Source of the DNA: Solwaraspora sp. WMMD1047
GTDB lineage: Bacteria > Actinomycetota > Actinomycetes > Mycobacteriales > Micromonosporaceae
Assembly (NCBI RefSeq): GCF_029626155.1
Contig: NZ_JARUBL010000001.1
Location: 1,736,001-1,800,000 of the forward strand
DNA length: 64,000 bases
Direction of reading: 5' to 3'
In this document: positions 8,692-17,235 of the stretch, in pieces
How the letters are laid out: every line of letters begins with the position of its first letter
Numbering within the stretch: the stretch's first letter is position 1
Notes under the pieces: generated by a model
The model's database searches: none
What the model was told of the DNA's origin: nothing
The model's input: the letters and a program-made list of their open reading frames with translations, nothing else
Translations under genes and position numbers: made by a program

Positions 8692-11600
8692 CGGGAGCCC
8701 TCGCCACGCCCTCGTTGCGCACGTCCGGCGGCGGCGAGTCGGGCCTGGCGCGGATCGGCCACCGGGCCGGCCTCAACCGCGCCGGTGAGGCGCCCGAACG
8801 CCGCACTCTGCGCCGCGACCGTGGTGGCCGTGAACAGATCGACGATGTCGATGGTGATGTCGAGCCGGTCTTCGATCTCCGCCTGGAGCAGCGGCACCAG
8901 CAGCGAGTGCCCGCCCGCATCGAAGAAGTTCAGGTCGTGGGCGACGGTCGGGACCTCCAGCACCTCGCACCACGCGGCATGGATCGCGGCCAGTACGCCG
9001 CCAGGTAGCTCCGCCGCCGCGAAGATGCGGTCGGCCCCGTCTGCCGAGCCGTTCCGCAGCGCCATGAGGGCGTCGCGATCCACCTTGCCGCGCGACGTTC
9101 GCGGTAGCCGGTCGACACGATGGAGGAGGCTCGGCACCATCGGCGGTGGCAGCAGCTCCCCGAGCCGCGTACGGATCGATTCGACGTCGCGATCGCCGTC
9201 GACGACCACGAACGCCTCCAGCGTGGAGCCGCTCGGCGCGACGAGCACCGCGGTGTCCACCACACCTTCCAGCGACCGTGCCGACGACTCGACCGCGCCG
9301 AGGTCGACACGATGTCCCCGCAGCTTGACGATCTGGTCGCGACGTCCGAGGATGCTCAGCCCGCCGTCGTCGTTCCAGCGGACCCAGTCCCCGGTCCGAT
9401 ACATCCGGGACGGCTGCTCCCTGAAGGGGTCGCGGACGAACACCCGATCGGTGAGTTCCGGCTTGCCCAGGTAGCCCCGAGCGACGCGCTCGCCGCCGAT
9501 GTACAGCTCGCCCACGGCGCCCTTCGGCATCAGGTTGCCGTGTCGATCGAGGACGTAGAGGTGCGAGCCGGGTGCGGCCCCGCCGATGTCGACCCGCTCG
9601 CCCGGTCGCAGGCGGCGGAACGTGCTCCAGACGGCCGTCTCCGTCGGGCCGTACTCGTTGACCAGGTCGCCTCCGGGATGCCAGGCGAAGTGCCAGGCCG
9701 CTGTCGCATCGGGCAGCGACTCGCCGGCGGTGATGACGGTCGACAGCGACGCCGGGGGGGACAGGCCGTCCCGGTCGGCCGTGTCGAGCACAGCAGCGTA
9801 GAGCGCCGGGACGCTGAGCATGATCGTCACCGAGTGGCGCCGGATCGCCTCGAGGATGCGGCGTGGATCCCTGACCTCGTCGGTGTCGGCGACGACGAGG
9901 CATCCGCCTGCCGTCAGCGTGCCCCACAGTCCGGCCATCGAGGAGTCGAACGACAGCGGTGAGAGCAGGAGGAACGTGTGCGTACCGGGGTAGACCATGT
10001 GGCGTGCCGCCGTCGAGTTCGCCAGTGCGGCGTGCTCCACCACCACCCCTTTGGGCTCCCCGGTCGTCCCCGACGTGTAGATCACATATGCGCAGTCGCC
10101 GAGCCGGGCCTCGGGCAGCGGCACGAGGGGCGCCTCGTGGTCGACATCGCTGTGCGGCCCGACGGTCTTCACGCCGGGGAAGTCCGCCGACTCGGTCACC
10201 AGCAGGTCGATCCCGGCGTCGGCGAGGACCGCGTGGATGCGCGCCGGCGGATCGCTCGGCTGTAGTGGCACGTAGGTGGCTCCCGCACGCAGCACGGCGA
10301 GCACCGCCACCACCGCATCCGCCGACGGCGACAGGTGCACGCCGACCCGGGTCTGCCGGCCGACGCCATGCCCGTGCAGGACGTGCGCCATGGCCAGGGA
10401 ACGCCGTTCCAGCTCGGCGTAGGTGAGCGAGTCCGGTCCGGCCACCACGGCCATCCTGTCCGGCCATCGGCCGGCCATGTCGACCACCTGCTCGTGGACG
10501 GGTCGGAGGTCGCCCACCACCTCGACTCCCCGCCCCAGTTCCAGGAGGTGGCGGCGTTCCTCGTCCGAGACGACGAGGTCGTTCGAAGCGTCATCCGACG
10601 CGGCGATCCGTTGCAGGACCGATCGCACGCTACTCAGCAGACCACGGATGTCCTGCTCGGCATGGCGTTCCCGCCGGTAGACCGCGACGAGCTCGGCCGC
10701 GTCGCCGTCTTCGCGCAGGGTCAACGTGAGTTCGTACTGCGAGACCCGCACCGGCGTGTCGAGGGGCTGCACGCGCAGGCCCGCGACGTCCGGGACTGTC
10801 CGGGTGGGCTCGAAGTTGAACAGCACCTGGAACACCGGCGTCGTACCGGTGTCGGTCCCGCGATGGACACGACGTACGAGCTGGTCGAAGGGAATCGACC
10901 GGTTCTTGTACGACCTGAGGAGGCTGGCGTGGGTTGCCCGCACGAGGTCGGTGACGGAGGCGTCCGCGAGATCGCCCAGGCGCACCGGCACCGGGTTGAC
11001 GAAGGTGCCGATCGTGTCCGCGAAACGAGCGGAGCGGGTGTCCATCGACGCGCCCACCAGAAGGCTTTCGGTGTCGCGGTAACGGGCCAGGGTCAGTGCG
11101 AATGCCGCCAGGCCGACCACGTGCGGTGTGGTGCGGTTGCCGCGCGCGAGATCGCGGATCGCCGACCACGTCTCGGGCGACAGCCGCTGCGTCACGGTCC
11201 CGGCACTCTTGTCCTGTGACAGGCTGTGCAACGGCAACCCCAGCGGCGTGGAGTCGCTCTCCTGTCGGAGGCGGAGCTCCGCCACCCATCGGTCGACAAG
11301 GGAGGGCTCGACAGTTCCGGCCGCCTCCTGCTCGATGTAGTCGCGATAGGACGCACCCGCGGGCGTGCCGGGGCGGCCGCTGTATGCGGTGAACAGGCCC
11401 TCGATGACGATGTCCAGCGACCTGCCGTCCAGCACGGCATGGTGGGCGCTGACCACCATCACGTGTTCCTCGGAACCGAGCCGCAGGAGCGTCAGGTCGA
11501 CAAGCGGCTCCTTGTCCAGCATGAACACACGGCCGACCGCCGACTCCAGTTCCGCTGGCAGTGCCTCGGGTGCGACCGCGCGAAGGGACATCGCCATGTC

Positions 11601-11870
11601 CTCGACCGGCCAGTAGTCGCGACTCGGCTCGGCGGACGCGTCCGACAGGCGCAGTCGCAACTCGTCATGGGTCCTCAACACAGCGCGCCAGGCAGCGGCA
11701 AGACGCTCGGGGTCGACGGCGCCGATCAACCGGGCCGCCCAGACCACGGTGAACTCGGCGCTGGCGGGATCGACCTTGTAGGCGAACCACATTCGGCTCT
11801 GTGCTGACGACAGGGCAGGGACAGACTTCCGGATCACCTTTCGAACCCCCCGTTTTGCGCGAGTACTCAC
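8688..11870 (-). CDS. NRPS module, condensation-adenylation-carrier
   Basis: A 1060-residue NRPS and the first gene of the six-gene operon. The C domain (about 15-440) has an intact HHAVLDG at 143-149. The A domain (about 465-905) has YTSGTTGEPKG, NEYGPTE, YRTGDW and TSRGKVDR. The carrier has AGGHSLL with Ser989, followed by a 70-residue basic tail. By eye the specificity residues are D,S,A,L,I,A,E,V,W; I do not assign a substrate. An N-terminal C domain means it receives an acyl or aminoacyl group from elsewhere, for example the lone A/PCP pair or an acyl-CoA. It starts at GTG. A TAGAGT element near 11900 on the minus strand could be the -10 of the operon promoter. Confidence 0.95.
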   Translation of the reverse strand: MSTRAKRGVRKVIRKSVPALSSAQSRMWFAYKVDPASAEFTVVWAARLIGAVDPERLAAAWRAVLRTHDELRLRLSDASAEPSRDYWPVEDMAMSLRAVAPEALPAELESAVGRVFMLDKEPLVDLTLLRLGSEEHVMVVSAHHAVLDGRSLDIVIEGLFTAYSGRPGTPAGASYRDYIEQEAAGTVEPSLVDRWVAELRLRQESDSTPLGLPLHSLSQDKSAGTVTQRLSPETWSAIRDLARGNRTTPHVVGLAAFALTLARYRDTESLLVGASMDTRSARFADTIGTFVNPVPVRLGDLADASVTDLVRATHASLLRSYKNRSIPFDQLVRRVHRGTDTGTTPVFQVLFNFEPTRTVPDVAGLRVQPLDTPVRVSQYELTLTLREDGDAAELVAVYRRERHAEQDIRGLLSSVRSVLQRIAASDDASNDLVVSDEERRHLLELGRGVEVVGDLRPVHEQVVDMAGRWPDRMAVVAGPDSLTYAELERRSLAMAHVLHGHGVGRQTRVGVHLSPSADAVVAVLAVLRAGATYVPLQPSDPPARIHAVLADAGIDLLVTESADFPGVKTVGPHSDVDHEAPLVPLPEARLGDCAYVIYTSGTTGEPKGVVVEHAALANSTAARHMVYPGTHTFLLLSPLSFDSSMAGLWGTLTAGGCLVVADTDEVRDPRRILEAIRRHSVTIMLSVPALYAAVLDTADRDGLSPPASLSTVITAGESLPDATAAWHFAWHPGGDLVNEYGPTETAVWSTFRRLRPGERVDIGGAAPGSHLYVLDRHGNLMPKGAVGELYIGGERVARGYLGKPELTDRVFVRDPFREQPSRMYRTGDWVRWNDDGGLSILGRRDQIVKLRGHRVDLGAVESSARSLEGVVDTAVLVAPSGSTLEAFVVVDGDRDVESIRTRLGELLPPPMVPSLLHRVDRLPRTSRGKVDRDALMALRNGSADGADRIFAAAELPGGVLAAIHAAWCEVLEVPTVAHDLNFFDAGGHSLLVPLLQAEIEDRLDITIDIVDLFTATTVAAQSAAFGRLTGAVEAGPVADPRQARLAAAGRAQRGRGEGSR

Positions 11871-11903
11871 GATGTCGTCCGGTGTGAGGTCGCGGAGCGA
11901 ACT

Positions 11904-13838
11904 CTAGCCGCTGCCCTGCCGAAGGTACAGATCGTATTCACGAAGTCCACGTTGACCAGTGTCGATTCGTGCCGGTGGCGCTGTCGAGCGGGACGCGCCC
12001 GACCCGAGGTGTCTTTCGACGAACCGGTGTTCCCGGAGCAGGGCGTCGACGACGTGGTCGGGATTGCGCAGGCCGTGCCCTTCGCCCTCGTAGGTCACGA
12101 GTTCGACGGGTGTGCCGACGTGCCGGAGCTCCTCGGCCAGCCTGCGCGATTGGGAGTGCGGCACGATCGCGTCGTCACGTCCGTGAATGAGAAGCGTGGG
12201 GGTACGCAGATTGCCGACGTTTGTCAGCACGGAGCGGCGCTCGTACTCCGCCCGACCGGCAGGCCAGGGGGCGATCAGCCCATCCAGATAGCGGGACTCC
12301 ATCTTGTGGGTGTTCGCCGGCAGCGAACTGGGATCGACCACCCCGCACAGGCTGGTCACGGCCGCGAAGTCGGGCACGCTCTGGGCCGCGCGCAGAGCCG
12401 TGAAGCCACCGGAACTGAGGCCGCGGATCGCGATCCGACGGGGATCGACCCTGCCCTGCGCGACGAGGTGGCGGGCGGCGCTGATCGCGTCGGCGACGTC
12501 GAGATGACCCCACTGCTGCTGGATGGCCTGCCGGTAGGCGCGGCCGTGCCCCGCACTGCCTCGATAGTTGACCTCCACCACCGCGTACCCTCGGCTGGTC
12601 CAGAACTGCACCCCATTGTCGAGCAGACCCGTGAATCCCACCGTCGGCCCCCCGTGGCACGACACGATGAGCGGCGGCGGGCCTGCGCTGTTCGCGGGCT
12701 CGTAGTGGATGGCGTGAGCGAACGAACCGTCGTGGGTCGGGAACCTCAGGCGTTCGGGCATGCTGATGCGATCAGGGCGGCGTGCCGCGGCGTCGCGCAG
12801 CAGCCGCAGGCTTCCGCGGGACAGCTCGGACACTTCAAGCGGCTGCACGGCGGATCCGCCGAGGATCGTGACGTCGGCGCCCGAACCTGCCACGCCTTCG
12901 ACCACCCACGCCGTGCCCGGCAGGGTCTCGAGTGGTCCACGGGGCGTGATCCTGTGGATGACGTCCCCGCCGGCGTCGCGAGCGGCGGCGACGATGCTGC
13001 CGCCGTCCACGAACGCGTAGGTGGCCAATCCGCAGGACCAGTCGGGTCGACCGAACTCGGCCGGCATCGGCGCCAGGGGGCGCAGACTGCCGTCGACCCC
13101 GTCGGCGGCGTACAGGTTCCACCAACCGCTCTCGTCGTGGATCACGTGCAGGACGCCGGAGGGGCTGTAGCGCGGCTGGGTGAAGGAGATGCCGGGTCGC
13201 CCGTCGACGACGAGGTCGCCCGCCGGTCCGAGCTCATGGAGCACCGACTGGTCCCAGGGCATGTGCGGGTGGTCCCAGGCCACGTAGGCGATCCTGCTGC
13301 CGTCGGGGCTGACCGCGGGAGCGCCGTAGAAGTCGTGGCCCGATGCGACCACCTCGATCCGCCCGCCCCCGTCCGTCGTGACCGAGACGATGTCGTGACT
13401 TACGCCCGTCGCGAGGTCCCGTTCGCGGACCGCGTAGACAAGGCTGCCGTCAGGGCTGGGCGCCGGGGCGGCGTAGCGCGTCAGCTCGTCGGCCGGTGGT
13501 GCGAGAAGGGTGACCTCACCCGCCGGCGAACAGCGGTACAGCAGCTGATCGTTCGCGTCGACAAAGAAGACAGTGCGCCCGGAGACGGCGTAGGGACGAG
13601 ACCCGTAGCCGTAGACGCCGGACCCCACCCTGATGTCGCCCGGCAACGCGGGACGCACCTGGGCGGATCCGTCGGAGCACATGAGACGCCCCGGGGAGCC
13701 GGAGTCCCGAGCGGTCTCCACCCAGTAGGACCGATGTCCGACCCTGCTCACGAAGCTCAGCTCACGCACGCCACGGACCAGGTCCACGGCGGGAACAGGC
13801 TTGCGGCTCGCCTCAGCCGCCGGAGGATGAGAGTTCAT
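11904..13838 (-). CDS. S9 family prolyl-oligopeptidase-type serine peptidase
   Basis: A 644-residue enzyme with an N-terminal beta-propeller (repeated SPDGS-type blades) and a C-terminal alpha/beta-hydrolase domain. The triad can be read as Ser475 (GLSSGG), Asp556 (HGRDDAIVP) and His588 (GEGHG). S9 enzymes cleave short peptides, often after proline, or act as aminoacyl-peptide hydrolases. No signal peptide or membrane segment is visible, so it should be cytosolic. I chose the ATG at 13838, where homology-like sequence begins; a longer start exists upstream. It lies 33 bp upstream of the NRPS operon on the same strand and divergent from the P450. In peptide-antibiotic clusters such enzymes serve maturation or self-protection; which applies here is unknown. 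Confidence 0.88.
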   Translation of the reverse strand: MNSHPPAAEASRKPVPAVDLVRGVRELSFVSRVGHRSYWVETARDSGSPGRLMCSDGSAQVRPALPGDIRVGSGVYGYGSRPYAVSGRTVFFVDANDQLLYRCSPAGEVTLLAPPADELTRYAAPAPSPDGSLVYAVRERDLATGVSHDIVSVTTDGGGRIEVVASGHDFYGAPAVSPDGSRIAYVAWDHPHMPWDQSVLHELGPAGDLVVDGRPGISFTQPRYSPSGVLHVIHDESGWWNLYAADGVDGSLRPLAPMPAEFGRPDWSCGLATYAFVDGGSIVAAARDAGGDVIHRITPRGPLETLPGTAWVVEGVAGSGADVTILGGSAVQPLEVSELSRGSLRLLRDAAARRPDRISMPERLRFPTHDGSFAHAIHYEPANSAGPPPLIVSCHGGPTVGFTGLLDNGVQFWTSRGYAVVEVNYRGSAGHGRAYRQAIQQQWGHLDVADAISAARHLVAQGRVDPRRIAIRGLSSGGFTALRAAQSVPDFAAVTSLCGVVDPSSLPANTHKMESRYLDGLIAPWPAGRAEYERRSVLTNVGNLRTPTLLIHGRDDAIVPHSQSRRLAEELRHVGTPVELVTYEGEGHGLRNPDHVVDALLREHRFVERHLGSGASRSTAPPARIDTGQRGLREYDLYLRQGSG

Positions 13839-13940
13839 CAGACGCCCGACGTTAACAGAACCGGTCGGCGTGCGGGCTGCCCGGACCCCGATGGACGATC
13901 TCGGGCTATGGATGCCCACCGATATCACGGGCCGAAATCT

Positions 13941-13973
13941 GTACGCGCCGTCGAGTAGAGTGCGTACGCGCCG
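13941..13973 (+). promoter_or_regulatory. Direct repeats flanking a -10 box upstream of the P450 gene
   Basis: The 10-mer GTACGCGCCG occurs at 13941-13950 and again at 13964-13973, 23 bp apart. Between them is TAGAGT (13956-13961), a fair actinomycete -10 box for the P450 gene starting at 14016. The arrangement looks like a two-site operator overlapping a promoter in the divergent S9/P450 intergenic region. No regulator gene is seen nearby. Confidence 0.45.
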
Positions 13974-14015
13974 CGCCGGGCAGCGCAGGGGACCAGGAGA
14001 GGAAGCCGCTCAAGC

Positions 14016-15236
14016 ATGCAGCCCTTGACCTCGCCTGATCTGGCAGATCCGCGGCTCTACGCGCAGAGCGCTCATCTTGAACTGTGGCGACGCGCCCGCC
14101 GCGAGCATCCGCTGCAACGGGTCGAGTCGGACACCCAGGGGCCGTTCTGGTCCATCACGACGCATGCCCTGGCCACGCGGGTCCTGGACGATCCGAACAC
14201 CTTCACGTCTACTCGCGGCATGAGGTTGGGCGCCCGGCCCGCCGGCGTGGCCGCCGCCGCGGACCGCATGCTGGTCGTGGCCGACGGAGAAGCTCACGCG
14301 CGCATCCGTGGCGCTCATGCGCCCTGGTTCACCAGCAAGAACGTCAAGCTCGTCGGCGACGCCCTGTCCGGCCGACTGGACGCCCTGCTGCGACCGCTGG
14401 CCACGGGGGAGCCGGTCGACATCGTCGCGGAGTTGGCCGACGCCGTGCCCACCTACGTGATGGCGGAGATGCTCGGCACCGACCTGGCCGAGACGAGCGA
14501 ACTCAGCAGGCAGGTGCGCACCAGCTTCGAAGAGTCGTCAGGGCCTGCGGACACCGAGGACCCGGTCGAACACGCCGCCGCCGGCGCCAGGGTGTTCGGG
14601 TACTTCCACAAGCTGGTGCGCGCGCGACGGACGAGTCCGGGCGATGACGTCGTCAGTCAGCTCATGAGACCGCTGGCCGACGGCACGCACCTGACGAGCC
14701 AGGAGCTGTTGCTCAACTGCGACGGACTGGTAAATGGCGGGCTCGGCACCTCCCGGCACGCCGTGTCGGGCACCGTCGAGGCGTTCGCGCGCCACCCGGA
14801 CCAGTGGGCGAGGCTCCGCGAGGACCCCTCCCTCCTGAGCGGCGCGGTCGAAGAGGTGCTGCGGTGGGCCTGTCCACCGATGCACGTGATGCGCACGGCG
14901 ACGACGGATGTCGAGCTGGCGGGCAAGAAGATCGCAGCGGGGGAACGGGTCGTGGTCTGGCTGCCCTCGTGCAACCGCGACGAGGCGGTTTTCGCCGATC
15001 CGGACTCGTTCAGGATCGAACGACGGCCGAACCCGCATCTCAGTCTCGGTGCCGGTGCCCACTACTGCATCGGCGCGGCCGTGGGCCGTCTCGAGATCCG
15101 TGTGCTGCTGCAGGTGATGCTCGCCCGGATCGAGCGCCTCGAACTGTGCGGCGAGGCTGCCCGGAGTGCCTCCACCTTCCTGAACGGGGTCGACCGGCTC
15201 GATGTCCGGATGATCCCGCTACCCGCCCGGCGGTGA
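14016..15236 (+). CDS. Cytochrome P450
   Basis: A 406-residue class I bacterial P450 that would hydroxylate or otherwise oxidise a cluster intermediate, needing ferredoxin partners encoded elsewhere. The K-helix ExxR is EEVLR. The heme-binding segment is HLSLGAGAHYCIG with axial Cys351; the usual Phe of FxxGxHxC is Leu. The I-helix motif normally AGxET reads GGLGTS, so the acidic residue is replaced by glycine while the threonine is kept. That is uncommon and hints at altered proton delivery or a special substrate. A purine-rich stretch (GGAGAGGA) precedes the ATG. It is the first plus-strand gene of the cluster and is divergent from the peptidase. Confidence 0.93.
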   Translation: MQPLTSPDLADPRLYAQSAHLELWRRARREHPLQRVESDTQGPFWSITTHALATRVLDDPNTFTSTRGMRLGARPAGVAAAADRMLVVADGEAHARIRGAHAPWFTSKNVKLVGDALSGRLDALLRPLATGEPVDIVAELADAVPTYVMAEMLGTDLAETSELSRQVRTSFEESSGPADTEDPVEHAAAGARVFGYFHKLVRARRTSPGDDVVSQLMRPLADGTHLTSQELLLNCDGLVNGGLGTSRHAVSGTVEAFARHPDQWARLREDPSLLSGAVEEVLRWACPPMHVMRTATTDVELAGKKIAAGERVVVWLPSCNRDEAVFADPDSFRIERRPNPHLSLGAGAHYCIGAAVGRLEIRVLLQVMLARIERLELCGEAARSASTFLNGVDRLDVRMIPLPARR

Positions 15237-15474
15237 CAGCTCTCGAACCTCCCGCCTCACACGGCCGACCGGTCCACGTCAGACGGTCGCATGCCGGTGT
15301 AGCTGCTTGTCGTTGTCGGACACCCGAAGCGGGTGTGGACGGGTGGCGGCTGCGCCGGTCGGGTCTGAAGACGACACGGACGGTTTGTCACGGCACGTCG
15401 AGAGTCCTCCGGACGCGATAGCATTCGATCGAGCCGGGCGGCGCTTGTGGATCGAGGTGCCGCCCGTTTCGAGC

Positions 15475-17235
15475 ATGGGATTCGTTCGGGGGTGTCTGTG
15501 GATGCGGGAGCTGCCGGAGCCGGTCGGTGACCCCGATACCAGATCGGCCACCCGCTTCATGCTGTGGCTGGCACGCGGCCAAGCTCGTGGACTGCTGGCT
15601 GCCACGGTGTTCGGCGTCACCACGATGGTGGCGACCGCGCTGGTGCCGGCGGCCATCGGCCGGGCGATCGACAGCGGGTTGGACGCCCGTGACCCGGGCG
15701 CGCTGATGGCGTGGACCGGGGTGGTGCTCGCCCTCGGCGCCGTGCAGACCACGACGGCGATGCTGCGTCACCGGGCGGTCGCCCGCAACTACCTCGCCGG
15801 AGCCTTCGCGACCGTGACCCTGACCGTGCGGAAGATCGTCCAGCTCGGAAACACCCTTCCCAAGCGGCTGGCATCAGGCGAGGTCCTGAGCATAGGGGTG
15901 TCCGATGCAGACCGCATCGGCGACGCCATGGTGATCACCGGAAGGGGCGTCGGCGCGCTGGCCGGCCTGGTCGTGGCGGGGAGCCTGCTGATCTCCACCA
16001 TTCCCGAGGCGGGGTGGGTCGCGGTGGCAGCGGTGCCGTTCGCCGCCTTCGGGATCGGCCGGCTCCTCCGGCCGCTGCACAGCAGACAGCAGGACCAGCG
16101 GACGGAGCAGGCCGGTCTCGCGACCCGGGCCTCCGACATCATCGCCGGCCTGCGAGCGTTGCGCGGCATCGGGGGCGAGGACGTTTTCCTCGACCGCTAC
16201 CGTGCGCAGTCACAGGCGACGATGAGAGCCGGGATCAGGGTGGCCATGGTCGACGCCCTGCTCGTCGGATACAAGGCACTGCTGCCGGGACTCCTCGTGG
16301 CACTCGTCGTCTGGGTCGGCGCCCGGCGGGCGATCAGCGGCGCGATCACGCCGGGGGAGCTGGTGGCCGCCTACGGCTACACCGCGTACCTCCTCTCGCC
16401 GTTCGGCACGCTGACCGCGATGGCCGGCAAGTGGGCCAAGGCTCACGTCGCCGCCGAACGACTGGTGCGGCTGCTGAACATCGAGCCCGAGATAACCGAC
16501 GTGGCGGGCGCCGGCCAGGTCCAGCTCCGAGGGCGGTCACCACAGCAGGTCGTCGATGTCGAGTCGGGTCTGACCCTCGCGCCCGGAACGTTCACGGCGG
16601 TGACGGCGACAGATCCCGGGGACGCCATCGCCATCGCCCACCGGATCGGTCGGCTCAGCGATGACGGCCGGGTGCTGTACGGCGAGCAGAAACTCACCGA
16701 CCTGCCACTCGACGTCCTCCGCAAGACGATCATCGTCGCCACCCCCGAGGACCGGTTGTTCTCCGGCACACTCCGCGAGCAGCTCGACCCGCACGCCGGC
16801 AGGCGCCAGACCGCGGGCAGGTCCCGGGACGCGGCGATCACCGACGCCATCGACGTGGCGGCGGCAGCCAACATCGTCGACGACCTTCCGGCAGGCCTCG
16901 ACTCCTACCTTCACGCGGCAGGCCAGGAACTGTCCGGGGGCCAGCTCCAGCGGCTGCTGCTGGCACGGGCGCTGATCACCGAGGTGCCGGTGCTGGTGCT
17001 CGTCGAGCCGACGACCGCGGTGGACGCGCACACGGAGGCTGAGATCGCCTCGCGCCTCGGTCCCGCGCGGGCAGGCAAGACCACGATGGTAGTGACGTCG
17101 AGCCCGATCGTGCTCGCCCGGGCCGACCGGGTGGTCATGGTCTGCGCGGGACGCGTGGCCGCCGAAGGCACCCACACCGAGCTGCTGAGCACACATCCCG
17201 AGTATGCGCGCACCGTGGCGAGGGACGGCCAGTGA
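15475..17235 (+). CDS. ABC exporter subunit with degenerate ATPase site
   Basis: A half-transporter of 586 residues with six membrane segments (about 30-310) and a nucleotide-binding domain (about 340-580). The ATPase domain is heavily decayed. The Walker A region (375-388) reads AVTATDPGDAIAIA and has no GxxGxGKS. Walker B is VLVLVEP, with the Asp replaced by Val. The H-loop histidine is replaced (VVTSSP). The signature LSGGQ (486-490) is intact. It must therefore work with the next gene product, to which it donates the signature motif. I chose ATG 15475; ATG 15502 with a GGGGG stretch 9 bp upstream is a good alternative. The stop overlaps the next start (GTGA). Confidence 0.9.
   Translation: MGFVRGCLWMRELPEPVGDPDTRSATRFMLWLARGQARGLLAATVFGVTTMVATALVPAAIGRAIDSGLDARDPGALMAWTGVVLALGAVQTTTAMLRHRAVARNYLAGAFATVTLTVRKIVQLGNTLPKRLASGEVLSIGVSDADRIGDAMVITGRGVGALAGLVVAGSLLISTIPEAGWVAVAAVPFAAFGIGRLLRPLHSRQQDQRTEQAGLATRASDIIAGLRALRGIGGEDVFLDRYRAQSQATMRAGIRVAMVDALLVGYKALLPGLLVALVVWVGARRAISGAITPGELVAAYGYTAYLLSPFGTLTAMAGKWAKAHVAAERLVRLLNIEPEITDVAGAGQVQLRGRSPQQVVDVESGLTLAPGTFTAVTATDPGDAIAIAHRIGRLSDDGRVLYGEQKLTDLPLDVLRKTIIVATPEDRLFSGTLREQLDPHAGRRQTAGRSRDAAITDAIDVAAAANIVDDLPAGLDSYLHAAGQELSGGQLQRLLLARALITEVPVLVLVEPTTAVDAHTEAEIASRLGPARAGKTTMVVTSSPIVLARADRVVMVCAGRVAAEGTHTELLSTHPEYARTVARDGQ

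Noticed and set aside
11952-13958. 668-residue plus-strand frame opposite the S9 peptidase
   Set aside because: Antisense shadow; the peptidase triad is on the minus strand.
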